From the NCBI GenBank assembly GCA_963575745.1, contig CAUYUJ010017817.1, forward strand, positions 125,001-189,000: a stretch of 64,000 nt of DNA, read 5' to 3'. Shown one piece after another: positions 19,446 to 29,572 of the stretch (position 1 is its first letter; each line of letters begins with the position of its first letter). The position numbers and the translations under genes were made by a program. Below the pieces are notes generated by a model that made no database searches, had not been told where the DNA came from, and saw only the letters and a program-made list of their open reading frames with translations. The DNA comes from Prorocentrum cordatum. Taxonomy: Eukaryota > Sar > Dinophyceae > Prorocentrales > Prorocentraceae.

Positions 19446-21454
19446 TTGGATTCAGAGCTCAGTCCCGGCTTGAGGCTTGAGGCCCTGGGCTTGGAGGTGG
19501 GGTCTGGGAAGCGAACTAGCTGCACTGCCTTGCGCCGTCGCGCGGGGAAGGTCGCCCGCCGCTCCAGGCACTTCAGGCGCCTGAGCTTCCTGGGCTCCAA
19601 GTTCCGCAAGGCCGCTCGAGCCGCGGTTGGGCCCGCCATCACCTACGGCCTTGGTGTCCTTGGTGCTGGCCCACACGTTGTCAAGCGCACGACGGCGCTG
19701 GTGAAGCAGGGCTGACGTGACATCCCAGCTGGTGGATCGCATCGGATTGCTTCGCGACTGGATCCGGCACCCGCCCATCAGCCGGATACGATTACGGCGG
19801 TTGGCCCTATCCACAACTGGGCGCTGCTGGCACAGGCGGGCGAGCTGGACTATGATTTACAGCATCCTCGCACTGCCCCCTTGGATGCAGATGTCAGCTG
19901 GAAATATGTTGTTGGCCCCGCGGGGGCGTTGGCGCGATCTCTTGCCACACTTGGTTGGCAGTGACCCTCGGCCTTCAACATGCGTACTCGTGGCGGTGAG
20001 GCATTGGATCTTCGTTCGACTGCTCCCTCGGTTATTCGCTGGCTGGCGCTCAAGGACTTCGAGGCGCACGGCTGGCTGCAATGGTCGCAACGCCCAGAAG
20101 TCATGCCTGAAGTGACGGTGCCGCTACACAAAGATCCTGCAGGAGCTTGGCTGGCTCCCATCCGCGGTCTGCTGAACCCCGGGTTGAAGGCGAAACGTTG
20201 GGCGCTTGACCAGACGGCGTGGGCTGCACTTCGTTCGGCTGCGATGGGCGGCCATTCCTCTCAGGCTCGGTTGCATCACTATGCGTACGCGACTGGATCT
20301 GATTGTTTGAAATGCCCTGGCGCGGCAGGCACACTGCATCACAGATACTGGACTTGCTACGTGTTTGATGGGTGTCGTGAGCATGCCGTTGATGAGGACA
20401 CGCTGAGCGAGGCAAGAGCGGCGGTGCCTGGGGATTTGCTCTACTCACGCGGGCTGCATCCCAACTCCTTCCGGCCGCCGCTCGCGCCTCGGAATGATAG
20501 CGGTGTTTGGTGCTACGATCGTGGAGCACGGGCCGAAGGCCATCTTGTGGTTACGGGCTCGGTCTTTGCAGATGGCTCTTGCAAGAAGCTCCTGCATTGG
20601 GATGTCACGGACTGTGCAGGAGACGGGAGACGGCAGTCGGCGGTGGACAAACCTTCCGTTAGTAAACCTCCCTTTCGTGACAACGGCCTGGGACCGAAAC
20701 CGACGGACCTGGACCCGCAAAAATGACGGCCGCGACGCCCTCTCGCGAACCGAAAACGGCCAATTCACTAATCGACGTGTCAGGGTAGGAGGTCTGTCCA
20801 CCCCCGAGGCAGGTACAGTGGAGCTGCCTTCGGACCGCTGCGAGAACCTCGCCAGACATCTGGCAGGGCCGAACTGCACGCGGTGCTACAGGTGCTGGCG
20901 GTGGGCCTCGCGCCTCTGCACATTTATACACCGACGACACGCCATTCTGGGAGGGCCTCCAGCGTGAGAGGCGGCGGTGCTTGTGCCCTAGGAGGGAGAA
21001 CGTCGACCTCTGGTGCCGCATCTTCCACTTCCTGGATGAGCACGGCGGAGTCTCCTTGGATGGGGATGTGGAGGCGCCAGTGCGCGTTCTGTACGTGAAA
21101 GGCCACTCCAGGGAGGACACGTGGGAGCGCCGCTGCAACGACCTGGCGGACCAGGCGGCGAAGCGCGGGAGGCGCACCCATGACCTTCCCAGGTCCACGG
21201 TGCAACGGCACAGTGACGCACTGCATCGGGTCAGGCAGGTGGCCACGTGGATCGGGAACGCCTCCCGCATGGCCTGGCAAGGACAGGTTCCTCCTGACCG
21301 CGTGGCGGTGCCGCGGCGCCGAGCCGCCTCGCTGCGCCGCCGCTGGCGCGAGCAGCGCGATGGACATCGCGGAGGCGACGGCGCCGCGGCGGCTGACGGG
21401 GGAGCTCCTGGCGGTGCGCGGCAGCCGAGGCGCGCGCCAGAAATGGTCCTGTGA
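19446..21454 (+). pseudogene. RT-connection, zinc knuckle and RNase H remnant of RTE-2
   Basis: A + frame at 19446-19715 encodes a basic connection segment (LRRRAGKVARRSRHFRRL). A frame from 19980 carries a zinc-knuckle-like motif DCLKCPGAAGTLHHRYWTC (about 20300-20360), then the RNase H start GSVFADGS (about 20556-20580). MITE B2 (20637-20807) interrupts here. Beyond it come AELHAVLQV (about 20865-20890, the Glu motif) and YVKGHSREDTWERRCNDLAD (about 21090-21155, His and final Asp motifs). The expected third acidic residue is replaced (HIYTPT). Several frames are involved even after discounting the MITE, so this is a decayed gene. Confidence 0.7.
20637..20807 (+). mobile_element. MITE family B, copy B2 (171 bp), TSD GGCAG
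   Basis: Left end TCGGCGGTGGACAAACC; right end in reverse TCGGGGGTGGACAGACC. Exact 5-bp direct repeats GGCAG at 20632-20636 and 20808-20812. The interior matches B1 and B3. It sits inside the RNase H remnant of RTE-2, so it inserted after that retroelement. Confidence 0.85.
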
Positions 21455-21502
21455 TAGATGAGCTGCTTACGCGGTCCCCGCCGTAGGAGCTCGTAGACTG
21501 AG

Positions 21503-22382
21503 GTGGGCCGTGTGTCGCGTCGCCGAGGCGGCGGCCCTCTGGGCGGCCTGGAGGGTGTTTCGCCTGAGACCTCCACTGGTTTGCTGGCCTCCCCGGGCTC
21601 GGGGATGTCTGGGGAGCCGCGTGGGGTCGTCGAGGGCCCCGCCGAGGCCGATGCTTCCTCTGGGGCTCGTGAGGCCCCAGGGGAGCCAGCGGTGCCGCCG
21701 ACCTTGGCGACCGAGGGCCTCGAGCGACCCCTGGCGGTGGGGCGGGCGAGGCTGAGGACGGAGGAGGAGCAGTGGGATTCGGACCCGGTGGAGGCGCGCA
21801 GGCTGGCCGAGGCCGCAGGTTCTCGGGGTTCCGAGGAGCCCGTGCCCCCACCTTCCCCCCCCCCCCCCTAGGGGGCCACATGCGAACCCTACCCCTACCC
21901 CCGCCCCCGCTCGGAAGGGGGACTTCTCGGAGGACGGGTCCCGTGGGGGACCTGGCCCGAAGGGCCCCAGGCTCTCGGCCCCTGGCGCTGCCGACGGTGG
22001 AGTGCCTCCTGCCTCCGCTGGCCATGGTGGGCCTCCGCCCGCCAAGAGGCCAAGGACCTCTGGAGGTCCGCGGCGCGACGACTCCTGGACCGCGAAAGAG
22101 GCCGTCCTTCCTGATGTCCCCCTTCCCGCTCATGGCCCTGTAGGGCCCAGTAGCGCTCGGGGGCATCATATCAGCCTTGCTGGAGCTACCCTTGCATTCT
22201 GCTATCGGTGTGGTGCCAGGGCCCAACCGGCGGCCCCGCGGTCGCGTCTTTGGGGCCGCTGCGAGGGCATTGCATCCAGTAAGGACTCAATGTATTTAAG
22301 GTCCCTCGAGGTACCCCGTCCACTTCTTCCCTCAGACGATGCCTGTTGTTTGGCTTCGTCTGAGGTAGCTCGAACCCGCTAA
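21503..22382 (+). pseudogene. C-terminal region of RTE-2 with C-x2-C-G domain
   Basis: A low-complexity Pro/Gly/Ala-rich stretch (21503-22140) is followed by a + frame encoding HHISLAGATLAFCYRCGAR and a trailing WGRCEG (22163-22267). The pattern GH-x9/10-C-x2-C-G...C.G is also at the end of ORF2 of RTE-1 (59125-59265). It is probably a small zinc-binding tail shared by these elements. The frame ends at 22382. Confidence 0.55.
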
Positions 22383-22450
22383 TTTGCTCGTTCGAGTTTG
22401 CTTGACTATAAAACCTTTTGTCGCCAAGCAAATTACCATACTCCTGTATT

Positions 22451-22550
22451 NNNNNNNNNNNNNNNNNNNNNNNNNNNNNNNNNNNNNNNNNNNNNNNNNN
22501 NNNNNNNNNNNNNNNNNNNNNNNNNNNNNNNNNNNNNNNNNNNNNNNNNN
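22451..22550. other. Assembly gap (100 N)
   Basis: A run of exactly 100 unknown bases, the conventional size for a gap of unknown length. It sits next to a (TAG)n array. Confidence 0.98.
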
Positions 22551-22569
22551 CGTAGTAGTAGTAGTAGTC

Positions 22570-22633
<64 letters not shown>

Positions 22634-22711
22634 CACCGGTAGTGATATTATTATAAAAGGTATTAATAGTAATAGTATTAGTATTAGCATTCTTATTATT
22701 ATTATTATGAT

Positions 22712-22752
<41 letters not shown>

Positions 22753-22890
22753 TGAGAATGGTTATTATTAGTACTTATGTTATCAATATTATTAGCATCA
22801 TTACTATAATTATTACTATCAGTATTTGTATTATTAGTATTATTATTATTATTATTAATATTATTACTATTAATATTATTCGAGTGACTC
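22551..22890 (+). repeat. (TAG)n and degenerate TAT/ATT repeat
   Basis: Pure GTA/TAG triplets at 22555-22635 and 22710-22752, with AT-rich degenerate triplets between and after. Confidence 0.9.
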
Positions 22891-23300
22891 TGCGGGGACC
22901 TTTCCTGGCCCTGGGGCCGCCAGTGCGGGACAGGAGCGGCCAGCATCGCACCAACACATCGCAGTGTGCCTCGAGCTGGGCCGCATCGGCACAGAACTGG
23001 AATCCGATCGGAGGGGGCGCCAAGATGCACACCAGCGCCATGCAAGCATCGGAGCATCGGAACTCACTGGATCGTCGGAATACCCAAATCGAGCCGGATC
23101 GAGCCCGTCAAACTCGACATGACATTGTTGCCGAACTGTCGCTGCCCGGGGAGTGGGGGGGGGGCCCTGGTAATGGCAACGCTTGGACGGGGTGGGGCAC
23201 GTCGGGGCGGGGGGGAGCTGCGATCGCCACAATTTGCGCGCGAGCACCAGCATACGGGGAGGGGTCAAGCCCCCCCCAACGTACGATCGTCACCATTACC
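22891..23300. other. Unassigned sequence
   Basis: No gene or repeat recognised. Frames on both strands lack motifs. Confidence 0.35.
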
Positions 23301-23305
23301 GGGGG

Positions 23306-23495
23306 GGGAGGAAGAGGAGGAGGAGGAGGAGGAGGGAGGAGGGGAGAGGGAGGAGGAGAGAGGAGGAGGAGAGGAGGAGAGAGGAGGAGGAGGAGGAGGA
23401 GGAGGAGGAGGAGAGGAGGAGGAGGGAGGGAGGAGGAGGAGGAGGAGGAGGAGGAGGAGGAGGAGGAGGAGGAGGAGGAGGAGGAGGGGGGAGGA
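23306..23495 (+). repeat. (AGG)n simple repeat
   Basis: About 190 bp of AGG triplets with GAGAGG interruptions. Confidence 0.95.
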
Positions 23496-23985
23496 AAACT
23501 TAACGACCGACACGCGCCAGGACGTGAAAAAGCAGTCTCCCTCGAGCCGGATCGATCGGATCGAGGTGGGCCCTGGTCCAGGGCGGCCCGAAAACTGGCC
23601 GTGGAGGCTTCCCAGGCGCAGGACGGCGCGGGACGTCCCCACCGCTCCGCCTCCCCGCCCGCGAGACGAGGTCAAGGCCCGTCCATCCCCTCGGGGAGCT
23701 GCCGGTCGACGACTGCGAGAGGTGCGGCCTGCTGTCAAGGGCGGGGCTTGCTCAACCCGCACCCTGGGAGGCAAACGCTCGTCCTTCCCCTCCCCCCTCG
23801 CTCGGGCACGCGCTCGTCCTTCACCCCCCCGTGGATGGGCGGGAGGGGTCCAGAAGCCAGCCTTACCAAGGATCCATAGGATGGAGACGATAGACGTTTC
23901 CTCCTCTCACGGGAGGAGAGTATCGTGAGTCACCCTATGACGTCAACACCTGGGCCGCAAGGGCAGCGGATCAGGAGAGGAGGTA
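23496..23985. other. Unassigned GC-rich sequence
   Basis: No gene recognised. The short frames are Arg/Pro-rich shadows. Confidence 0.35.
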
Positions 23986-23987
23986 CT

Positions 23988-24183
23988 GGCGGCGAGCTTG
24001 GGGGGGAACTGAAAGGGAGCGGGCCTTCCCAGAAGGCTCGTACGGCCTCCGGCCTTCTGAGAGGCTTCTGAGCCTTACCCGAAGACACAGAAACTCCTCA
24101 GAAGACGCGAGGGCTTCTGAGCAGTCGCGCCGCCTTCTGAAAAAGGCCTTTTCCCTCTGACTTGCCCCCTGGCCCCGCCGCCG
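23988..24183. mobile_element. Inverted-repeat element family I, copy I2 (about 196 bp)
   Basis: Left GGCGGCGAGC...AAGGGAGCGGGCCTTCCC; right end reversed begins CGGCGGCGGGGCCAGGG and continues AGGGAAAAGGCC. Interior AGAAGGC/GCCTTCTGA repeats as in I1. No target duplication found. Confidence 0.6.
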
Positions 24184-24354
24184 AAGACAGGAAAGAGCAG
24201 GCAATGCCACTCGCACACGCCCTCCCAGCCACAGCGCGAGCGACGGGCCTCGCTCATCGAGGTGTCCTCCGCGGCGCACCAGCCGGGCGGGGGGCAACGA
24301 CCACTGTCACGACGGCGACGAGGACGAATGACGACAAAGACGGCAACAATAAAG

Positions 24355-24363
24355 ACGACGACC

Positions 24364-24425
<62 letters not shown>
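24355..24425 (+). repeat. (ACG)n simple repeat
   Basis: About 70 bp of nearly pure ACG, followed to about 24500 by degenerate CAGACGAC-type units. Confidence 0.95.
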
Positions 24426-24739
24426 CGCACACGACCGCAGACGACCGCAGACGACTGCAGACGACAGGCGACGACGGCGGACGACGGAGGACGACGAGTG
24501 ATGACGCGTTGCGTCGCCGAGGGAGGAGGGGGTAGGACTCCGCCATCGGCCAACACAGCCGGGCTCTCGCACGAAGGAGCGGGGCCCCGCACGAGCGGCG
24601 AGCGTGTCCATGTCCACGCCCTCGCGGCCTGGATTCCCGGGCGTGCTCCCGCGGATGCGCGGTCGCACGGGTGCGCTGCGCGCGGGGCCTCCGCGAAGAA
24701 AACGCCCCGTATCCGCGCCGCCAGGCCTTCGACCCCAAC

Positions 24740-24885
24740 TCCTCCTCCTCCTTTTTTCTGCTCTCCTCCCCTCCTCCTCCTCCTCCTCCTCCTCCTCGTC
24801 CTCCTCCTCGTCCTCATATGATCCTCATCCTTCTCCTCCTCGTCCTCCTCCTGCTCCTCCGCGACCTCCTCCTCCTCTAGAGCCT
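24740..24885 (+). repeat. (TCC)n simple repeat
   Basis: About 145 bp of TCC with TCG and TCAT interruptions. Confidence 0.9.
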
Positions 24886-25202
24886 TCGAGGAGAGAACGC
24901 GGCCCCCCGCGGCTGCCCAGGCGCTGCCCTGCAGTCACAGCAGAGCTAGATCGCTGCGCCTGCTTCCTCGGATCGATCGAATCCGACCCCGGCAGTGCAG
25001 GTGAGGACGGGGGATGAAAGGAGGAGGAGGAGGAGATAAGGAGGGTAAATGAACCCATGATCGACGACCTGTTGGCGACGAAGGCGCGAGGCCCGTCGGG
25101 AAAAGGGGCTGGCCGCTGCCGCTGCCGCCGCCGATGCCGCATCGAAGCCACCAGCACGCAGAGTCGCGTGGACCCCTCCCTCCGCCGCCTGCTCCTCCAT
25201 TC

Positions 25203-25351
25203 GACGAGCGCGCTGTACTACTCGCAGAGTGACTACTCGCAATTGGCCTGGATCCGCCGCGAGGGATCTGCGAGAAATGAGGTCGAAACAGACATGGTGT
25301 TTCGGACGTTTGCGAGTAGGCACTTTGCGAGTAGTGGAACGCGCTCGGTGA
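25203..25351. mobile_element. MITE-like element L (149 bp), TSD TCCATTC
   Basis: Terminal inverted repeats include CGAGCGCG and CTACTCGCAGAGTGACTACT on the left; the right end reversed reads CGAGCGCGTTCC then CTACTCGCAAAGTGCCTACT. Exact 7-bp direct repeats TCCATTC at 25196-25202 and 25352-25358. Single copy in the window. Confidence 0.75.
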
Positions 25352-25409
25352 TCCATTCCTTTTCCTCATAAAGGAATATTCCCTGTCGCACTCCGAAGGT
25401 GGTCGAAAG

Positions 25410-25580
25410 GACGGGCTGGGCGGTTCGTCTGAGACTTCCTCACCATTTAAGACCCTGAAGCTCAAAGATAGGCAACAGTTTCACAGATGGAGGGCGCGCC
25501 GTCTTCAAAATGTGGCTCTCGCCTTAGCGCCGCGCACATTCGTTTTAAAAACTAACAAGAGCTTCACGGATTGATTCCCA
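25410..25580 (+). repeat. Single dispersed copy of the 11.7-kb tandem unit
   Basis: Contains GGGCGGTTCGTCTGAGAC, CTCACCATTT, CTTCAAAATGTGGCTCTCGC and GCGCCGCGCACATTCGTTTT in the same order as 11605-11755. Confidence 0.8.
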
Positions 25581-25649
25581 TCAACAGCCTCCTGCCAGTC
25601 CCTACTGGCGCTCGTCACACACGATCACACTCACCATCGACTTCCACTC

Positions 25650-25654
25650 ATCAG

Positions 25655-25685
<31 letters not shown>

Positions 25686-25712
25686 GACGACGACGACGAC
25701 GACGGCGACGAA

Positions 25713-25750
<38 letters not shown>

Positions 25751-25765
25751 CGACGACGACGACGC
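25650..25765 (+). repeat. (ACG)n simple repeat
   Basis: About 115 bp of ACG/GAC triplets. Confidence 0.95.
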
Positions 25766-25890
25766 CCTGCCGCGCCGCGCCGCGCCACCGGCGAAGGCGC
25801 GCGCGCGCGCGGCGCTCCTTGTGGAACTTGGCCCGGAGGACGGTGCTCAGGCCTCGGGGCGGGGGGGCCACGGGCGGCCGCGCCTCCGGG

Positions 25891-26115
25891 ATGAAGTCGG
25901 GCCTCGTCCCCCCTACAGGGGGGATTTTGGAAGACAGATACAGAATAGTCAAAAAATATCCCACAATCACAAACAAAAAATCTCAAAAACATGAAAACTA
26001 ATAAGAAATAGTCAAAACAAATATCCCCAAAATGGCCCCCCATAAATGCTCAAAAAACTGTCCCCTGACGACTTTTTTGGCTGTTTTTGGATATTCCTCC
26101 TGTAGAGGGACGGGC
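25891..26115 (+). mobile_element. hAT-like MITE family E, copy E2 (about 225 bp)
   Basis: Left TGAAGTCGGGCCTCGTCCC; right end reversed AATTCGGGCCCGTCCCTC continuing TACAGGAGG. The interior shares GTCCCCTGACGACTTTTTTGG-type sequence with E1. Exact target duplications are not preserved (only about 5 of 8 positions match). Confidence 0.7.
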
Positions 26116-26137
26116 CCGAATTAAATCTGGGGAGAAG

Positions 26138-26335
26138 ATGGCGGCAGCGGCGGCGGAGCGACATCGGGCGGAGTCGAATCAAATCGAACAACACTCACTG
26201 CGAGCTCAGTATTCAGCACTGTCCAAGCTGCAGGGCGCCACTAGAGTGAGAGAAGGACGGCCCCCTCCAGCGGGGGGGGGAGCCCCGAGTTGTCCTCGCT
26301 CGACCACGGTTCGTGTGAGCGACCTCCAAAACTAA
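26138..26335 (+). CDS. Unrecognised exon-like open frame
   Basis: Just right of element E2, a frame from the ATG at 26138 encodes AAAAAERHRAESNQIEQHSL then RAQYSALSKLQG, a charged, helix-like segment of ordinary composition, ending at 26335. No family recognised. It may be an exon or chance. Confidence 0.25.
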   Translation: MAAAAAERHRAESNQIEQHSLRAQYSALSKLQGATRVREGRPPPAGGGAPSCPRSTTVRVSDLQN

Positions 26336-26552
26336 AACACTGGCCCCGAAGGGCCTTGGAACCAAAAAACCGACGGTCAGAGGCGGGTGTCGTAAGCCGC
26401 CAGGTCTTTGAATTGGGAGCTACCGGAAGTAAGGGGGAGAAGGTCTCGAAGGAAGCAGTGAGGCGGCGGCGGTACGGGCGGTACGCTTGGGGACAAAGGC
26501 AGCAACACGGGTGGCCTCACCCGTCCTCGCCGCCGTCGCCCTCTTAGGTCCC

Positions 26553-26840
26553 GATATGCTCCCCATCTTAGAAGCACGCGCGGCCACCAGGGTAGACGAG
26601 CAGGGCACAAGACACAATGTCGCCGATGCGCTCCCCGTCGTAGGAGCACACGCGGTCCCCGACGTAAGCACGGAGGTCGTGGTAGGCAAGGTCACCGATC
26701 CACTCCCCGTCATTGGAGCACGCGCGATCGCCGACATGGACAAGGCAGGCGCAGCCGGCAGGGTGACCGATCCACTCCAACTCAGTGGAGCGCCCGCGAT
26801 CGGCGGCGCGGGTATCTGGCCCGCAGAGGACCACGTCGTC
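26553..26840 (-). repeat. 72-bp coding-type tandem repeat, four units
   Basis: Units begin GAT(A/C)(T/C)(G/A)CTCC at 26553, 26625, 26697 and 26769, exactly 72 bp apart. Because 72 is 24 codons, frames stay open. On the - strand the units encode variants of VGDRVCSYDGERIGD, the most protein-like reading. The + strand is also open (encoding variants of DPLPVIGARAIADMD). The conserved G-D-R-x-C-S-x-D-G-E pattern suggests a real protein repeat, but I do not recognise it. Confidence 0.5.
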
Positions 26841-27216
26841 GCCGTGGCCGCCTCCATAAAATGCCTGACTGACTCTTCTGGCCTGTACTGCGGGCGCCCA
26901 GCAAGCCGCGCACGATGCCCACATCGCGCACGTCACTGACCAGGATGGCAGATCCAAGCAAACACTATGGCGACTTTGAACCCGAGGTGTTCCCATCCGC
27001 GGGGAGCTCCTCGGGACTTGCGCTCTGCCCCCCAGGTGTTCACCGCCACTGGGGCGTCCTCAGGCTCGGCCGCACTGACTCCACACCCCCTCGCGTCGCC
27101 AGCACGCCCAAGGCGAACTGCAGCACCACCTCCGCGCTGAACCACGCACTACCAGAGCACCTTCGACGCCTGCGGCTCTGCCAGCGAATGCACCATCGTG
27201 GCTACGTCGTCCTTGC

Positions 27217-27379
27217 TGAAGGGGCCCCAGGACACACAAATAAATACACACAAATAAAAATATTCCCAATATTTTCCCATATTTTCTGGGTTTCTGTCAT
27301 CCCACCCACTTCCCATATTTTTCCATATTTTCTGGGGAATCGAGGATTGAGTGTGTCTGTGTGTTTCTTTTCCTCCTGA
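27217..27379 (+). mobile_element. MITE family C, copy C2 (163 bp), TSD CTTGC
   Basis: Begins TGAAGGGGCCCC, ends CTCCTGA, flanked by exact 5-bp repeats CTTGC at 27212-27216 and 27380-27384. Interior shares CCCATATTTTCTGGGGAATC with C1. Confidence 0.85.
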
Positions 27380-27639
27380 CTTGCACGCGCTCGTGATCCT
27401 GAACCCTTTTTGACAAGCATGGTGAGGTCGGCGATCGCCTGCATCGTGTCCAAGCGGTGCGGCTGCTCTGCCCAGCCCTTCGCGCTGCGGGCTCCTGCTG
27501 CTTCTCCCGCGTCTGCCGCTCTCTGCGCCACCACCGGGAATATCTGCACGCGCGCAAGCCTCATCACCACCTCTGGCAGTGGCTCGCTCTTGTCCTCCTG
27601 AGGCTCTGCTCGTGACGTCGCCGCCTCCGTCGCATATGC

Positions 27640-28855
27640 TCAACCTGCCTGGAATTCCAACTCCGCCGAGACCACCACCTCCTCCGTCGTGATCGTCACG
27701 AACTCCACCGCCATCATCATCCCGACGGTGAACGAATGGCCTAGAACCGCTCTCGTGCAATTTGTCCAGCGTGCCCGCTGGAAGACCATATGACCTGCCA
27801 CTTCCATCTGGATCGCCTGCTCCCCTCCTCCACGGTGTACCGGCTGCTGCTGTCGAACCCCTTCTCCTCCTCCGCCTCGCCTCTGTGGCTCAACACGTCT
27901 GGGTAGCTGCGGCCTCTGGCTGACCCTGGGGCCCCCCGCCACGCTGGCGGGAGCCAGAGTAGTCCCTTCTCGATTAGTTTCCTCCTCCGTGCGAACACGA
28001 TCTCCCCGCGGCCGCCAGCTGCTCCGCCCCCAGGCGGGACATCGTACCCTCGAAGTGTGGAGGGCTTTGGGGTGCGTACGATCGAAGATGAAAGTACAAC
28101 TCAGCTCGGTCCTGAAACGGGTCCGACCGTCCACAGTACATACCCAGAAGAATTCTCGTAGCCCTGTCCTCCAAAGATCGACTTCACAGTAAGCTCGGCC
28201 ATAGAGCAAAACAGACTTTCTGGCTCCAGAAGGGGATGCTGCAATGGAGATCATTTCGAAGGGGCCTCGTCCTATTATGACTGCCTGTACCGTGCGTGCC
28301 TGTACAATCCTGGTCGTTCGAAACGTCTGCCTGCAGAAGATACACTCTTTCGCCACCGTGGCACCGTCGGTGCACCAAAAACCTACACGCGTGATCACCA
28401 TCCTGAGGGAACCGCGGATGGGCCAGAAGCGAACGACGAATATTGAAGATCCTCCCACATACTTCTCCATTTGAGTTCTCCAGGTCACACGTCCATATGG
28501 CTGCCAGTGGAGGGGGAACATCAAGACCTCCATCGCAAGCCTGAGGAGGTCCAGCAGGGGCACCATCTAGTCCTACGGGTGATGGTGTGGCGACAGTTAT
28601 TGCAGCCGCCCTCAGAACCCCAGGATCCAGAGCCAGGAACGGTTCACGAAGGTTCCCGTCCAGGAAGAGAGCCCGAACGCACAGCCGAAAATGGGGCTCC
28701 TCCGAGGGTCCAGTGAAGAGCCACCCCTCCAGCAACGAGGCCTCGCACTTCTGCAGCAGCGTCAGGATGTCGTACGCGATGCGTTTAGCATGTGGATCGG
28801 CATGTTCATGGATCAGTCCTTGATCGCACAACGCAGGGTGACTCTCAATTGGCAA
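27640..28855 (-). pseudogene. Retroelement-derived zinc-finger fragment RTE-4
   Basis: Two - frames (28855-28184 and 28566-27640) read in turn suggest one decayed protein. The first gives AIWTCDLENSNGEVCGRIFN then IRRSLLAHPRF...DGDH, a finger-like motif. After a frame change the second gives TVAKECIFCRQTFRTT, a C-x2-C finger. Paired fingers of this kind are known to me from the segment between endonuclease and RT in dinoflagellate LINE-like elements (family knowledge, not checked here). No RT motif is seen beyond it. Alternative: an unrelated zinc-finger gene remnant. Confidence 0.4.
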
Positions 28856-29104
28856 CTGTCCGAATATCGCTCCGATCTCCTTCGGGTGGCAAAATGTGCT
28901 TCTTATCCACCTCTGGGTTACTGTCTCAGCCTGCGCAATCTGAGTTCAACTCCAGACGGGGCAACACCGAGACGACGAAGAACTTCCTCATGAATTAGAG
29001 TACGACATTGAAGGACTGTGGTTTTGAGAGGATCATGCACAGGGTTACCACCTTCATCTCAATCTCCTCTATCTTCTGACATGCGTGTCCCCCAGTAGCT
29101 TACG

Positions 29105-29335
29105 AGGAGGGAGGAGGAATAAGAGGAGGAGGAGGAGGAGGAGGACGAGGAGGAGGAGGAGGAGAAGGAGGAGGGAGGAGGGAGGAGGAAGGAAGGAGGG
29201 ATGAGAAGGAGGAGAAGAGAGGAGGAGGAGGAGGAGGAGGAGAAGCAGGAGAGAAGAGGAGGAGGGAGGAGGAGGAGGAGGAGGAGGAGGCGGAGGAGAG
29301 AGGAGGAGGCAGAGGAGGAGGAGGAAGGAGGAGCC
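29105..29335 (+). repeat. (AGG)n simple repeat
   Basis: About 230 bp of AGG triplets with AAGG and GAGG interruptions. Confidence 0.95.
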
Positions 29336-29408
29336 CGCCCTTTCGCCGCGGGCTTACAGCGACTTCTCTGCAGCCCCCTCAACTCGCGCTGGGGCGTCCA
29401 CGACTCCT

Positions 29409-29435
29409 CCAGACTTACCTCAGGTAAGTCTGGAG
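29409..29435. repeat. 27-bp palindrome with GTAAG arms
   Basis: TCCAGACTTACCT, one C, then AGGTAAGTCTGGA: a perfect inverted repeat with 13-bp arms. A related 16-bp palindrome TAAGACTCGAGTCTTA lies near 29851-29866. Confidence 0.8.
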
Positions 29436-29441
29436 CTTAAT

Positions 29442-29572
29442 TTCGCCATCGCTCTGACGTTCACTCCCCATGCATTATCCGGATACCTGCGTTAATGTTT
29501 CGCACGATGATCCAAAATGCTCCCCGATGGTCCTCGCCGAAACAAAAACGCACACGTCCGAGCGATGCCAAA
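29442..29572 (+). mobile_element. MITE family A, copy A2 (diverged)
   Basis: Left TTCGCCATCGCTCTGACG and right CGTCCGAGCGATGCC retain the family ends. The left half of the interior is diverged, the right half (GATGGTCCTCGCCGAA) is conserved. No target duplication found. Confidence 0.7.

Larger units (their letters stand above)
18747..22382 (+). mobile_element. Degenerate LINE-type retroelement RTE-2, 5' truncated
   Basis: In order on the + strand: RT motifs (18747-19255), a zinc knuckle (about 20300-20360), RNase H motifs split by a MITE (20560-21160), and a terminal C-x2-C-G domain (22163-22267). Gag and endonuclease are absent, because the 5' edge abuts a (TCCC)n tract. Domain order matches RTE-1 at 53.5 kb. 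It is a dead copy: several frame changes, stops, and lost catalytic residues. Confidence 0.75.
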
